Positions 35,448 through 54,148 of a stretch of 64,000 bases of DNA are shown piece after piece (the stretch's first letter is position 1; every line of letters begins with the position of its first letter). The stretch is from contig NC_064433.1 of the NCBI RefSeq assembly GCF_023343835.1, positions 180,623,777 to 180,687,776 of the forward strand, read 5' to 3'. This DNA comes from Lagopus muta. Its lineage: Eukaryota > Chordata > Aves > Galliformes > Phasianidae. The notes under the pieces were generated by a model that saw nothing but the letters and a program-made list of their open reading frames with translations, was not told the DNA's origin and searched no databases. The translations under genes and the position numbers were made by a program.

Positions 35448-38400
35448 ATTCAGTGCGTATGGAGCAGTAACTTTTTTGCAAGACACTTTTACGTTGTATT
35501 TCTTTGAAACAGAAAAATGGCATGTTTGTTTCTGTGTCAGATAATTTAACACTGGAAAACATGCACTTTGCTAGGTTTCACTAAGATATTCTTAAAATCT
35601 AGTAGTTTTATTGTTAGTTCAAAACTTAAGATCAACCTTATCACTTGCTAGTAGCACTCCCTATGAAACTGTATGCATCAGACATCTAGATTTTCCCACT
35701 TCTTCTCAAGACTTTGCAATAGAGATGAGAAAATGCTTTTTAACAAGCTCAGCTGCATAAATAGCATGAGTGTGGTTGGCAAGAAAAAGCCAGGGCTTTA
35801 AAATCATACTTCCTTTCCTAAATGTTTTTAAAACATATGGTTTTACTCTCACAACTACTTACAAATAAAAAGTGTACTGTAAGCTTCACTTGTAAAGAGT
35901 CTTCTGTGCACTTCTGTGGAGGACAAACAGTTGTCCTTAGCATTTGTGTTACTGTCTCTTCTGCTAATTTCAGTGCACTTTTTTCCCATTTATTTGGCAC
36001 TATCTTCAATTACTTGTGTATATACGTGGGAAGCTCTTATCCTGAATAGAAATCAGAATTAGAATTTAGTTCAACTAGACTGTACTTTTATTCACTGATG
36101 TCTCTGAAAGTGCCTGCTAATACCTCCATCTGGAGAGATCATTATTTTGTGTCCACAACTACATATGAGAGTGCCCACAACTCTCATATATTTAGCTGGC
36201 CCTAAGGAGAGGATTTCTCTCCCCTTCTCAAAATTCACATCACTACCTGTGACATTTCTTCTTGGAATACCAAAGATGACAAAGGTGTCCATGGCATTTA
36301 GGTGCTAGAGACAGCACTGGTTTGAAATATTTGGACTCAGTAGTGCTTGTACGTATTCTGATTTGTTATTACTTGAAAGATATAGGAAGTACAGTGCTCT
36401 TCTTAATTGGTAATCAAGAGAAAATTAAAACAGAAATCGTGAGTAGCCCTCATTACTAATAGAAACACATTAAAGTAAAGAGCACATGAAGGTAGAAGAA
36501 GGTGTGTGTTTCTGTTAAGCTCCTTTCTCCAATTTTTACAAATAAGTATTGTGAATAAAAATGTTTTAGGGGCTGATGACATTAGTTTTAATTTCACATC
36601 CTTAAAAGAATCATCTGTTCCTCCTGAAGGTGTAGAAGGTATCCAGAAGTTCAAACTCTACTTAGATATTAAACATGCAAAATTTGTGTTTCATTATGAA
36701 GTGTCCAAGCTTCTGAAAGGAACTGTTGAATCACTGCATGAATAAATGAAGTCATTTGTTTCTTCCTTATGTTAATTTTTAGACCTACAGTGAAGCATGT
36801 ATTTCTATGGAAAACAGGTATCCTTATATGGATTGGTTAAGATTTAAGAATAATATTGCATATTAAGTCACACATAAAACAGCTTACAGACAGGGAAAAT
36901 ATTTTGCTATGATGGAAGAACTAAAATTAAAATGTTTTAAATGCATATTATTTGTATTTCTTGGTTGACGCAAGGAAAAAATATCTCAAAACATACAAAG
37001 ATCCAATCACGTATGTTAGAGAGCCACAGTGCTACAGAGGTAATCTTTAAATAGATTTTACATTTGTGAATGTAAACATCAGGATTTAAAAAACAGAAAA
37101 ATAAGGTTGTTGATGTCTCAAAAAACAAATTGCATTTTTACTTTTGAACTGGATTCTTGGGTTTTTGTTTTCCACTTTTTTTTCTACTTCTAACCAGTTT
37201 CTTCCCATTATGAGCAAAATTATGTTGGCTAGACAAAACCTCCGAGTTGCTTCCCAGTTTGCCAGCAATAGAGATAGCAGGATATTTAGTACTTGGTATT
37301 GGTGTGACAAGTCAATGAACCTCTACAGTGGAAGAAGCTCTGAGGACGTGGGCAAGGGGGGTATACTCATGAGGAACATACGGTGTGACTGATTGACAGG
37401 GGTGTTGCAAAGAATTATAAACTTCACACAGATGGGACTGGAGGTGACATCCACCATGCTGGATGAGCTGGCTAAATCAGTGGATCAACCAGCTGTGTAA
37501 ATGACTGTCCCCGAGTAAGTAAGAGTGCAAAACGTATTCCTTTGCTACTCAGATGAACATGGGGAGTGCATACATCCTTTAGCCTCTCAGTAAGTATAAA
37601 AAATAAATTAGTGCTGCAGAGAAACAAAATAAATAAGAGATCTGGAGAGAGCAAAGGGCTTGATTTGGTTTCAACCTGTATATTACTATCTGGGGACTGG
37701 GGACACCCAGTGTCATTACAGTAAGCACATTACTGAGACTGGTAATAAGGATCACAAACGTACTGTGATTCAGCTGCATCTTGCAATTGCACTCTTTGAA
37801 ATGCATTATATTTACACTGTGAATTAAGCACATTGCCCATCACTCTGCTAAATCAAATTGCTGTGTACCGTCAAACATCTTCACGTAAGGAGACTTTGTT
37901 TTACATATTAAATTCTTAATGTGTGAAACATCTGAAAGAGCCCGGTCAGAGGCTATTGAACTTTGATAACTGGGTACCACATTTTATGAAGTAATAAAGT
38001 AATATAAGGGGAGAATAAAATAATTTTACTATTGTAGAACTCAATAACTGCAGTCATTCTTCAAAATAGTATTTTTTTACAGGTTCCATCTATTTATTTC
38101 AAGAAACAATAAAATTCAATTACAGCAAATGCTGTAAAATGTAATCTTCCTCAAATTGTTCGTACAGCTTGGATATGGGAGTGCTATCCTGATTGCAAAG
38201 AGAAGCACAACAGATGGACCATTTCTTGAGCAGGTCAGTGAGATACCACTGCTTATGTACAAGAACTAAAGGTGACATCTGAGAAAGGATCACAAACAGG
38301 TTAGGATCCTGCATTCATTCTGAAGCAGAAAAAAGCTGTCAGAAGCTCTTATATAACAACAGTTATTCATGGGTACTGTCACACTCATAAGTGTGTTGTG

Positions 38401-39385
38401 CTGTAAGTTGTCTTGCTCTGTAGGCAAACAAAAAGGCAGCCACTTTGTCTCTGTATGACATAGTGGCCAACAAGGTCTGCAGGAACCCACTTGTACAAGA
38501 ACCATTGCCTTTACAAAACATGCTTATAATTCTTGACTCCAGCCCTGGACCTTGCAAAACACTTCCAATTGCATCTCTTGTCCAGTAAATGGTACAGGAG
38601 TGCTATTACCTTAGAGGAGTCAAGTGGGTGTAACATACTTTACCATTGCTGCTGAAGACCTGCTCATGTGAATCATTTCCATCTCCATCCCCACCTGCAG
38701 ATGCATGGCTGGATTTTTATCTTAACCATGCTGGGACTTCATTTATCCATCTGTACCATGAGCCTCAGAATATCTTCCCATAGGAAGCCAACCTCTATGT
38801 GATTAGGTGACTGTAGGCGCTGGAGATGTTCCAACTTGAAATACAACTTGTGCTAAGGTGCATTTACAAATCGACCTACTGACTTTATTTGCCTTAAGTA
38901 AAGAGTGTGCAGTTTGAGAGTTAAAGAGCATTCACCACATTCTCTGTGCAGGGCTATTTTGGTCACCACACACAGGGAGTAAATCAAAACATGACACCTT
39001 TCCACAAAATATATGTTGAAGCAATATTGTTGGCACAGTTCTTGTTTTCAAATAATGCTGGTTTCAGACACTTCTCACCACTTCTCCCATTCTTCTGTAT
39101 TCACTTACTCTTGAGGGAAAAAAACCAGCATGCTCATTCCAGTCTCTGTTGTGCCTATGAAAACTGCCATCAGTCCAGCTAACTTTGCCCACACCCACAA
39201 GACGCCAGAACTGCAGAAATTTTGCAGTGCTTGTTGAATTCTCACTGTTCAGCAGTTCTGTGAGTGTCAGTGCTTACAAAATGTAGCTTTCCAAGCTTGC
39301 TTGTTTGCAGTGGGATCAGCACAATGTCTACAAACCACTTCTGACTGCTTTTATCTGCATTTATGTCTCTCTTCACAGTTTTTAA
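35448..39385. other. Intergenic, nothing recognised
   Basis: AT-rich sequence. An 79-codon frame at 36,506-36,745 looks superficially protein-like but I recognise no family and no paired splice sites. No gene is supported. Confidence 0.45.
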
Positions 39386-39388
39386 TTT

Positions 39389-39416
<28 letters not shown>
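39386..39416. repeat. (TTTA)n microsatellite
   Basis: About seven tandem TTTA units ending in a T run, directly upstream of a CR1 fragment. Confidence 0.9.
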
Positions 39417-39419
<3 letters not shown>

Positions 39420-39461
39420 ACTCAGGCTCTGGCATCGCTTGAATGTGAGCAATGATTCCAT

Positions 39462-39984
39462 ACAGAATCCCAGAATCCCAGAATCATTAAGGTTGGAAAA
39501 AAACCTACGACCATCTAGTCTGACCATCAACCCATCACCACCATACCCACTAAACCATGGCCCTCAGTGCCACATCTACACATTTCTTGAACACCCCCAG
39601 GGATGATGACTCAACCACGTCCCTGGACAGACTGTTCCAATGCATTACCATTTTTTTCTGAGAAGAAATTTTTCCTAATAGGCACAATAAAATGCCACCA
39701 CTTCTTGTCCTATCAGTTATATGGAAGAAGAGGCCGAACCCCACCGCACTACAACCTACTTTCAGGCAGTTGTAAAGAGCAATAAGGTCTCCCTTGAGCC
39801 TCCCCTTCTCCAGACAATCTCAGTTCCCTCAGCCATTCCCCATAAGATTTGTCCAGGTCCTTCACTGCCCTTCTCTGAACATGCTTCAGGGCCTCAGTGT
39901 CGTTCTTGCAGTGAGGGATCCAAAAGTGAACACAGCACTAGAGGTGCAGCCTCACCAGAGCCAAGTACAGACCCCGTGACCAAA
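39462..39984 (-). repeat. CR1 LINE 3' fragment, antisense, about 520 bp
   Basis: Begins with tandem CAGAATCC tail units at about 39,463, then 'caccatacccactaaaccat', 'cctgagcctccccttctcca'-like text, and 'gggcctcagtgtcgttcttg' towards the 5' end, covering the terminal ORF2 codons. Several indels break the frame. Confidence 0.9.
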
Positions 39985-41474
39985 TACCCCTACACCAATG
40001 AACGCAGTGCAGCAAATATCAATACGGAGGTGCTGGAAAGGAACAGGTAAGATGCATGCATAGCTCCTAGTGATAAGCTGGTAGGAATGGCAATGCCTGC
40101 AAGGAGTGCAGAATGGCGATTACATCAACAATATGCTGTCCTTGAAGCACTTTTTAAGAAGATGAGGTAATTACTAGTCTTTATGCCACCACTGCTAAAC
40201 AGTCTCAGCACCGGTAATAGGCAATGTAAAGGAGGATATGCAAACAGTCTAAACAGAGGCTGTCTATCCCTAATTGATTTAGTCATATTTAGCACTGAAT
40301 GAGGTGGGTGGAGAGGTAAAAATAGCCTAAATAGCAAATTCCTCCCAGGTTTGTTTTCTTTAGCTGTTAACCGTGTAAGATAAAAGGCTAATACTGTTTA
40401 CATAAAATTGAGCTTTGTCACATTCAGCTACACTGATTTTTGTCTGCTTCCTGTTCTGTCAACAAGGCAACACCAGCGTGCAAGGGCGTGTGTATTAGAA
40501 AGCATGCATTGGTGTCTACCAGAAAGCTGCTTGAGGTTTTCCATGTGAGAATAGACTCCACAGAAGAGAAAGGTGGATTCAGATAAAACAGGACCCAGAC
40601 TTCTGGGCATGGTAAGTGATACAAGCCTGGGCAGCAGATGAGGTTGGAGTGACCCTGGGGAGACAGAAGTCACTGCTCAGCTTTCGAACATAGTAATGCC
40701 TATTGCCTATGTCTGTCAAAACACCTGATTCATCCTATTTTCCACCTCAGAAGAAAAACACACGTTTCTGTCATTCTAGATACACAAATTCATTGCCTGC
40801 CTGTAGCAGTTTGCCTCTCTTAGAGTAGGTGTTTCACTGATCTATAGCTGTTCTCTCCTCACAAAGTAAATTTAAGTTATTAAAGAAGAGAGATTGTATG
40901 AAGCAGCCCCTCTGCATGATCTGCTTAGCTACTAGTAAAAACACTGTTAGATATTCAAAACTGTTTCCTGACACTTAACATTTCTGCTTTTAGGTATGTC
41001 TCAAGCTGTAAATTAGTCTGAAAGATTGACAGAAAGCCATTTTAAGGATTCCTGAAGTAAAACTTCTGTTAATGCTTTAGAGTTGTATTTCTTTACAAAA
41101 ACAAGGAAATGTCATGTCCTATTACATGTCATATCTATAACATCATTTCTTATTACTCAAAGCTGCATTTAAAAACAACTGAAACATTTCTGGTCTATTC
41201 CAACAATTAAGAATTGATGCATCTAAGTATTGAAAAGTTGTAGAATTTATTTTGAAAGTAAAAAAAGCTGATTATATATTTTTTATTTTCTGTCAAATAG
41301 AAAACAAATAATTACTCTAGCAGAGAGCAGAAATAAGCCAGTGTAAGTTATTGCAAAATAATCAAAAAGTGCCATTTTCTTCTCCTGATTTCTTCCCACA
41401 ACCTTTGTAAATATCCTGAGACTGTTTATATGAAGATGCAGTTTCAGAGACCTCAGTGGAACAACAGATGCCTA
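39985..41474. other. Distal upstream region of MMP13, no repeat recognised
   Basis: Unique-looking AT-rich DNA between the last CR1 and the promoter. It may hold distal control elements, but I can point to no specific site. Confidence 0.4.
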
Positions 41475-41481
41475 AACCACA
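41475..41481 (+). promoter_or_regulatory. RUNX site (OSE2-like) of MMP13
   Basis: AACCACA, the osteoblast-specific element 2 core bound by RUNX2. It lies about 134 bases upstream of the predicted start site near 41,612, close to the known RUNX2 site of human MMP13 at about -138. That element links the gene to hypertrophic cartilage and bone. Function is inferred. Confidence 0.6.
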
Positions 41482-41535
41482 GTGCAGGGGAGGAAAGAAA
41501 TAGTGGCCGTCTAAGCATGTTTACTTTCAGGGACA

Positions 41536-41542
41536 AGGAAGT
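41536..41542 (+). promoter_or_regulatory. ETS/PEA3 site of MMP13
   Basis: AGGAAGT, a standard ETS-family site, 21 bases before the AP-1 site. In collagenase promoters the PEA3 and AP-1 sites act together. Confidence 0.6.
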
Positions 41543-41562
41543 TCTAACTTGTCCCTAAGTGG

Positions 41563-41569
41563 TGACTCA
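41563..41569 (+). promoter_or_regulatory. AP-1 site of MMP13
   Basis: TGACTCA, the consensus Fos/Jun (TPA response) element, 13 bases before the TATA box and about 45 bases before the predicted start. The human gene has an AP-1 site at about -50. It is likely the main inducible element for cytokines and growth factors. Confidence 0.75.
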
Positions 41570-41581
41570 TCGGAACAGGGC

Positions 41582-41587
41582 TATAAA
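41582..41587 (+). promoter_or_regulatory. TATA box of MMP13
   Basis: TATAAA (in CTATAAATG) lies 55 bases before the start codon. This predicts transcription starting near 41,611-41,615 and a 5' UTR of about 25 bases, typical for collagenase genes. Confidence 0.75.
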
Positions 41588-41636
41588 TGTGAAGGTAGCT
41601 GCTCTCCAACACATCAGACATCACAAATCCAACATA

Positions 41637-48449
<6,813 letters not shown>

Positions 48450-49575
48450 GTACAGATGAGTGCCATGCTACAAGCTGCAGAGCAGCTTTTAGTACGCGGA
48501 AATAATAATTCAGGCATACAAGTTTATTAGAAGAAAGCAGAGTTCTGTGAAAAAGCACTGGCTACCTAGAACCAAACGTATACTCATATACTGTATATAT
48601 GGAACTATACAGCTCTATGTCAGTCTGGAACTGCATTAAATTAATAGGAAAACAGGAAAGAAATGATACTCATTTTAAGGGGCATTACACCATTTAAAGT
48701 TTGTCTAGCATTAAAGTGAGGAGATGGATACATTCTTCATGATCGTAAGCATGACTAAGTCCCAGCAATCTAGCAACTTCTTAGAACTTTGTAGTATTTC
48801 TGAAGAAATAGAGCTAATACTCCCTGGAATGTTTTATTTTAAAATTAATCCTTGTGCTCTTCGCAAAATTATTTCACAGAATCACAGAATCACAGAATCA
48901 CCCAGGTTGGAAGGGACCCCAAGTATCATGTAGTTCCAACCCCCCTGCCTAGCAGGGCCACCAAACATACACATTTAGATCAGGTTACCCAGGACCCCGT
49001 CCAACCTGGCCTTGAACACGTCCAAGGACGGGGCATCCACAACCTCCCTGGGCAGCCCGTTCCAGGGCCTAACCACTCTCCTAGTAAAGAAAGAAAGAAT
49101 TTCTAAAGTACTGGGGATCCAGATCTGTAAGAAATAAGTCAGGACAGCATGGTGTTTCCCTGAGCAAGATAACACCAGGCTGCAACACTGAAGTTAGGGA
49201 ACCCAAAGTTATTTAAATGTATCCCCATCTAAATGGGAATGTCTCCCTAGAAAGGGATGTCCATGTTATATGTGAAAGAAACTGAATGCATAGAGGCAGC
49301 AAGGCAGCATCTCAAAGCAGACAGAAAAGCAGGAAAAAGGAACAGTATTCCCTGCAGAAATCATCAGTTTGTACGACACTGGGGGAAGACAGAAAGCAAT
49401 ACGAAGGGAATCACACAGGTTGAAGCCTTTCATCTGGTAACACAGCCCGTGTTTCCAGCTGCTGTGAAGTGATTCAAGTGACATTCAAAGAGGTTATGCC
49501 TATCTGTGCTGGCAGAGAACTCAAACGTTCAAATCAAAATATTCAAAATAAAACCTTTTCATGTTTGTCACCTTT
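48450..49575 (+). other. MMP13: Probable 3' UTR of MMP13
   Basis: Sequence after the stop codon. ATTAAA occurs at 48,635 and 48,710, and a canonical AATAAA at 49,547-49,552 is followed by T-rich sequence. Using the last would give a UTR of about 1.1 kb and would include an antisense CR1. AATAAA also occurs near 49,725 and 49,738. Which signal is used cannot be told from the sequence. Confidence 0.45.
48875..49108 (-). repeat. CR1 LINE 3' fragment, antisense, little diverged
   Basis: Three tandem tail units ATCACAGA at the start, then 'cccaggttggaagggacccc', 'agttccaacccccctgccta', 'ggggcatccacaacctccct'. Close to the CR1 consensus as I remember it, so probably young. May lie within the MMP13 3' UTR. 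Confidence 0.93.
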
Positions 49576-49999
49576 TCAGTATTTATAGCAATTGTTTTGG
49601 TACCATAGAAATTCTGGGGGCTTCTTTTGTGATTTTTGTTGTTGTTTGTTTGTTTTGTTTTGTTTTCAATCACTGAAAATGAAATGGGACTGTGATTATT
49701 TCTCAGTTTAAGAAAGTAGTTTTAAATAAACTGGAGGAATAAAGTGACACTGTGGAATTGTTTCAGTTAAGATACCCTTCACTGCATGTCATAAAAGCAA
49801 GATAGAGCTATGGACTGAAAAACTGAGAAAGCTATACTGTGCATTTTATTCGTCAATTTTTTCACCTCAAAATTCTAGTACATTCTTATCTTGAGGAGTT
49901 TTTACTAAAGTTTTGGGTTTTGTTTTTTTGTTTTAACATAATTGATTTTATAGAAAAGACAGGAAGAGGGAAAATACAAAATAATCACCAACCCCAAGC
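49576..49999. other. Intergenic, nothing recognised
   Basis: AT-rich with T-rich and GTTTT tracts. No gene is supported. Confidence 0.45.
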
Positions 50000-50761
50000 C
50001 AACCTCATGAAGTTCAACAAGGCCAAATGCTGGGTAAGGGCAATCCCCAGCACAGGTACAGGTTGGGAAGAGAATGGCATGAGAGCAGCTCTGAGGAGAA
50101 GGATTTGGGAGTGTCAGTTGATGAAAGACTCAACATGTGCCAGCAATGTGTGCTTGCAGCCCAGAAGGCCAACTGTATCCTGGGTTGCACCAAGAAAAAC
50201 ATGACCAGCAGGGCGAGGGAGGTGATTCTGCCCCTCTGCTCTGCTCTCGTGTGACCCCACCTGGAGTACTGTGTCCAGTTCTGGAGACCCCAACACAAGA
50301 AGGACATGGGGCTGTGGGAGTATGTCCAGAGGAGGGCCACGAAGATGATCAGAGGACTGGAGCACCTCCCATATGAGGATAGGCTGAGATTTGGGGCCCT
50401 TCAGCCTGGAGAAGGGAAGGCTCCTGGGGGAAGGCCTTATAGCGGCCTTCCAGTACCTGAAGGGGGCCTATAGGAAAGCTGGGGAGGGACTTTTTGTAAG
50501 GTCAGACAGTGGCAGGACGGGAGGAAATGGCTTTAAGTTGCAAGAGGCTAAATTTAGACTAGATACTAGGAAGAAATTCTTTACTGTTAGAGTGGTGAGA
50601 CACTGGAACAGGTTGCCCAGAATGGTTACGGATATCCTGGAAGCATAAAGCCAGGCTGGATGGAGCTTTGAGCAAACTGGTCTAGAGGGAGGTGTCTGTG
50701 TACAGCATGGGGGTTGGATCTTAAAGGTCCCATCAACCCAAACCATTCTGTGATTCTATGA
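50000..50761 (+). repeat. CR1 LINE, sense, terminal ORF2 to intact 3' tail
   Basis: From 'aacctcatgaagttcaacaa' to 'ccattctgtgattctatgat'. Shows the usual C-terminal ORF2 text ('gtgtgcttgcagcccagaag', 'ggagggccacgaagatgatc', 'gacactggaacaggttgccc'). The reading frame is broken across 50,027-50,254, 50,137-50,376 and 50,391-50,648, so it is inactive. Confidence 0.93.
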
Positions 50762-52212
50762 TAAATTTCCAGAATAAGAATGAAGTTGTAATTAGCTCTT
50801 ATTGTTACAGTAAGTATCATAAATGATTAAAAAATACTATGAAATTCAATTCCACACTAATTTGAATATTAATAACTAATTTAAACTAACAATCTTGTTG
50901 TATTTTTTGTCTTTAAAACCTGCCCCCACCTCAGTATGTCAGCCTCCCAAGCAAAGCCCATTGAACCTGCACAAATGGCCAGGTTTACACAGGAACAGGC
51001 TAGGTGAGTTTGATTCTGTAATTCACATGATGCGGATGGTCAGATGATGTTGCCTATCATCTATTGTGGCCTATTCTGAATGTAAAATGGTAAAGTGAAT
51101 GTCAGACCTTAAAATGCTTAAAAGACATGCAAGGGAAAACTACAAATAGGAAAACTTATAAAATCGGAATCCTGTTCCACAATATTATATTGATAAAACT
51201 GCTAGAAAAATGTCAGTATGATTCTCTATATCTAATAAACAGAAAACCATTCATTTCTATATCAGTGTAATTGTTGATAGACACTTGCCTGAGTAGTGCT
51301 TGACACTGGAATGCAGTTACGTTTAATCTCTCTTCAGGGATGTAAGGGCCTGGACATTTCACGTTAGTTTTCATTATTTTTAGTACAAAGATCAGCAAAA
51401 TATTTTCTATAGTCAAAATAGTAAAGAAGCTTCCATGAGCACCAATTAATTCACGTTTCTGAACATTTGGCAGAGGAACAGGTACTGCATGGGAAGCTGG
51501 GCCTTTTAGAGTCTTCAGCATGATCATACCCAGCTGCTCCCCAGCCCAAACATTCAGATTCCTGTTTACTGCTTGGCTGCCTGGAAGCAGCCTTCGGCAC
51601 AGGTCCAACACGGCTCCAGCTCATGTGTCTGTGTCCCTGGTGAGAGACACGCGGCTCTGCGGTCAGCTCTACCCCAGCTGAGAGAAATACCAGCTTGTCA
51701 GTTCCTGGCATTCCAGGTCCTGGAAGGGACCACAAGAATCTGCTGCATGCTCCTCAGTACCGGTTTCTGTGCTGACTGCACGATGCCAAAGAAGCAGGAC
51801 TTACACAATGTCTCTTAGAAGAGACAAAATAAGAAAAGAACTCTAAACTTTCCAAAGTGAGAAACAAGGCAGCTGTCCACAAAACTGAATGATACACTGG
51901 AAAGGTAACAAACACTGTAAGAGGTTCTGTAATTACATAAGATTTGCTACTAGCTGGGAAACTGACAAAGAAAATCAATGTTAGTGTTCAGTTTTTATTT
52001 TGCTATAGTCTCCAGAAACCTTCTGCAAGAACACTAGATGGCAGTGACAGATTTGCTCCCTGCAGGACCAGTGCAGAAACCCTCAGCCACAGGGGGCAGG
52101 ACAAAAATAATAGGATGGGTGAGGAAGCTACAGCTACTTATGGCAAAGTCTTACAGTTAGTGAAAATATATCAAACAAACAGCACCAATAAATAGAATAA
52201 AATGATTATATT
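50762..52212. other. Intergenic, nothing recognised
   Basis: AT-rich, with a GC-richer patch near 51,580-51,740 of unknown nature. A 132-codon frame (51,213-51,611 minus) has no recognisable domain. Confidence 0.45.
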
Positions 52213-53605
52213 TTGTTGAAAAGGACCACAATTTATCATCTAGTTTCAATCTCCCTGCTATGTGCAGGGTCGCCAATCACCAGACCAGGCTGCCCAGAGC
52301 CACATCCAGCCTGGCCTTGAATGCCTCCTGGGATGGGGCATCCACAGCCTCCTTGGGCAATCTGTTCCAGTGCGTCACCACCCTCTGTGTGAAAAACTTC
52401 CTCCTACTATCTAACCTAAACCTCCCCGTCAGTTTAAGACCATTTCCCCTTGTCCTATCACTACCCACCCTTGTAAAAAGCCATTCCCCCTCTTGTTTAT
52501 ACTCTCCCTTCAAGTACTGGAAGGCCACACTGAGGTCTGCCCCGAGCCTTCTCTTTTCCATGCTAAACAAGCCCGGTTCCCTCAACCTTTCCTCATAGGA
52601 GAGGTGCTCCAGCCCTCTGATCATCTTGGTGGCCCTCCTCTGGACACGCTCCAAGAGCTCCACGTCCTTCTTGTACTGGGGGCCCCAGGCCTGGACACAG
52701 TTCTGCAGATGGGGCCTCACAAGAGCCGAGTAGAGGGGGACAATCACCTCCCTCTCCCTGCTGGCCACCCCTTTTTTAATGCAGCCCAGAACACAGCCCT
52801 TCAGGGCTGCAAGCACGCATTGCTGTCTCATGTCCAGCTTGTCGTCCATGAGTATCCCCAAGTCCTTCTCTGCAGGGCTGCTCTCAAGGAGATCTTCCCC
52901 AGTTTGTATAAATACCTGGCATTGCCCCAGCCCAGGTGCAACACCTTGCACTTGGAAGGCCAAGTTTCTTGTTGAACCTCATTAGGTTTTCATGGGCCCA
53001 CTTCTCCAGCCTGTCCAGGTCCCTCTGGATAGCTTCCCTTCCTTTCAGTGCATCGACTGCACCGCTCAGCTTGGTGTCATCCACAAACTTGCTGAGGGTG
53101 CACTCCATGCCATCATCTATGTCACTGATGAAGATGTTGAAGAGCACCAGTCCCTAGACCAACCCCTGAAGGACACCGCTTGTGACCGGCCTCCACCCTG
53201 ACACAGAACCATTAATCACAACCCTTTGGCTGCATCCAGACAGCCAATTCCTAATCCATCAAACAGTCCATCCTCCAAATTCATGACTCTCCAATTTAGA
53301 GAGAATGATGTGGTGAGGGACCATGTCAAAGGCTTTGCAGAAGTCCAGGTAGATCAAATCCATCTCATCAACAAACTCCAGGAATCTCCTGTACTGTCTA
53401 CCACCCACCATGCTGCTATCCCAGCAGATAACCCAGCAGGTGGTTGAAATCCCCCATCAGGACAAGAGCACGACACCTCCTGAAGCTGAAGCAAGAAGGT
53501 CTCATCAACAGGCTCCCCCTGATCAGGTGGCCTGTAGCAGACCCCAACCACCAGATGCCCTTTACTGGACTGATCCTTGATTTTAACCCACAAGCTCTCG
53601 ATTTG
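52213..53605 (-). repeat. CR1 LINE, antisense, long copy with endonuclease and RT parts
   Basis: On the minus strand it carries an endonuclease-domain piece (KGHLVVGVCYRPPDQGEP within 53,354-53,593), then RT sequence ([10 protein letters not shown] and [12 protein letters not shown], 52,884-53,147), then the long ORF2 C-terminus open for 228 codons (52,277-52,963), and a diverged 3' tip. Between endonuclease and RT, near 53,400, a large part of ORF2 is missing. Frameshifts add to this, so it cannot encode a working protein. Confidence 0.93.
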
Positions 53606-54148
53606 ATAGAATCACTGAAATCACAGAAACACCAAGGTTGGGAAAGACCTACAAGATCACCCAGTTCAACCATCCACATATCATCAATAGTTCTCACTAC
53701 ACCATGTCCTTCAACACAAAATCCAAACATTCCTTAAACATCTCCAGGGTCGGTGACTCCACCACCTCCCTGGGCAGCCCATTCCACTGCCTGACCACTC
53801 TTTCAGAGAAGCAGTATTTGCTAACATCCAGCCTGAATCTCCCCTGGCGCAGCTTGAAGCCATTCCTTCTACTCCTATCACCAGTTACACAAGAGAAGAG
53901 GCCGACCCCCAGCTCACTACAACCTCCCTTCAGGTAGTTATAGAGAGCAGTGAGGTCTCCCCTGAGCCTCCTCTTCTCCAGGCTGAACATTCCCAGCTCC
54001 TTCAGGCACTCCTCATAAGCCCTGTGTTCCAGACCCCTCACCAGCTTTGTTGCCCTCCTTTGAACCTGCTCCAGGGCCTCAATGTCTTTCTTGCAGTGAG
54101 GGGCCCAAAACTGGGCACAGTACTTGAAGTGCAGTCTCACCAGAGCCA
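53606..54148 (-). repeat. CR1 LINE, antisense, second copy abutting the first
   Basis: Starts with 'atagaatcactgaaatcaca' immediately after the 5' end of the previous CR1 and covers the 3' UTR and the last ORF2 codons. The frame 53,697-54,149 (150 codons) is the CR1 ORF2 C-terminus, not a gene. It belongs to a different subfamily from its neighbour. Confidence 0.93.

Noticed and set aside
36506-36745. 79-codon frame with protein-like composition
   Set aside because: No family recognised, no paired splice sites or promoter; length is within chance expectation.
52277-52963. 228-codon minus-strand open frame
   Set aside because: Its text ([19 protein letters not shown] and similar) is the CR1 ORF2 C-terminus, so it is transposon sequence, not a host gene.
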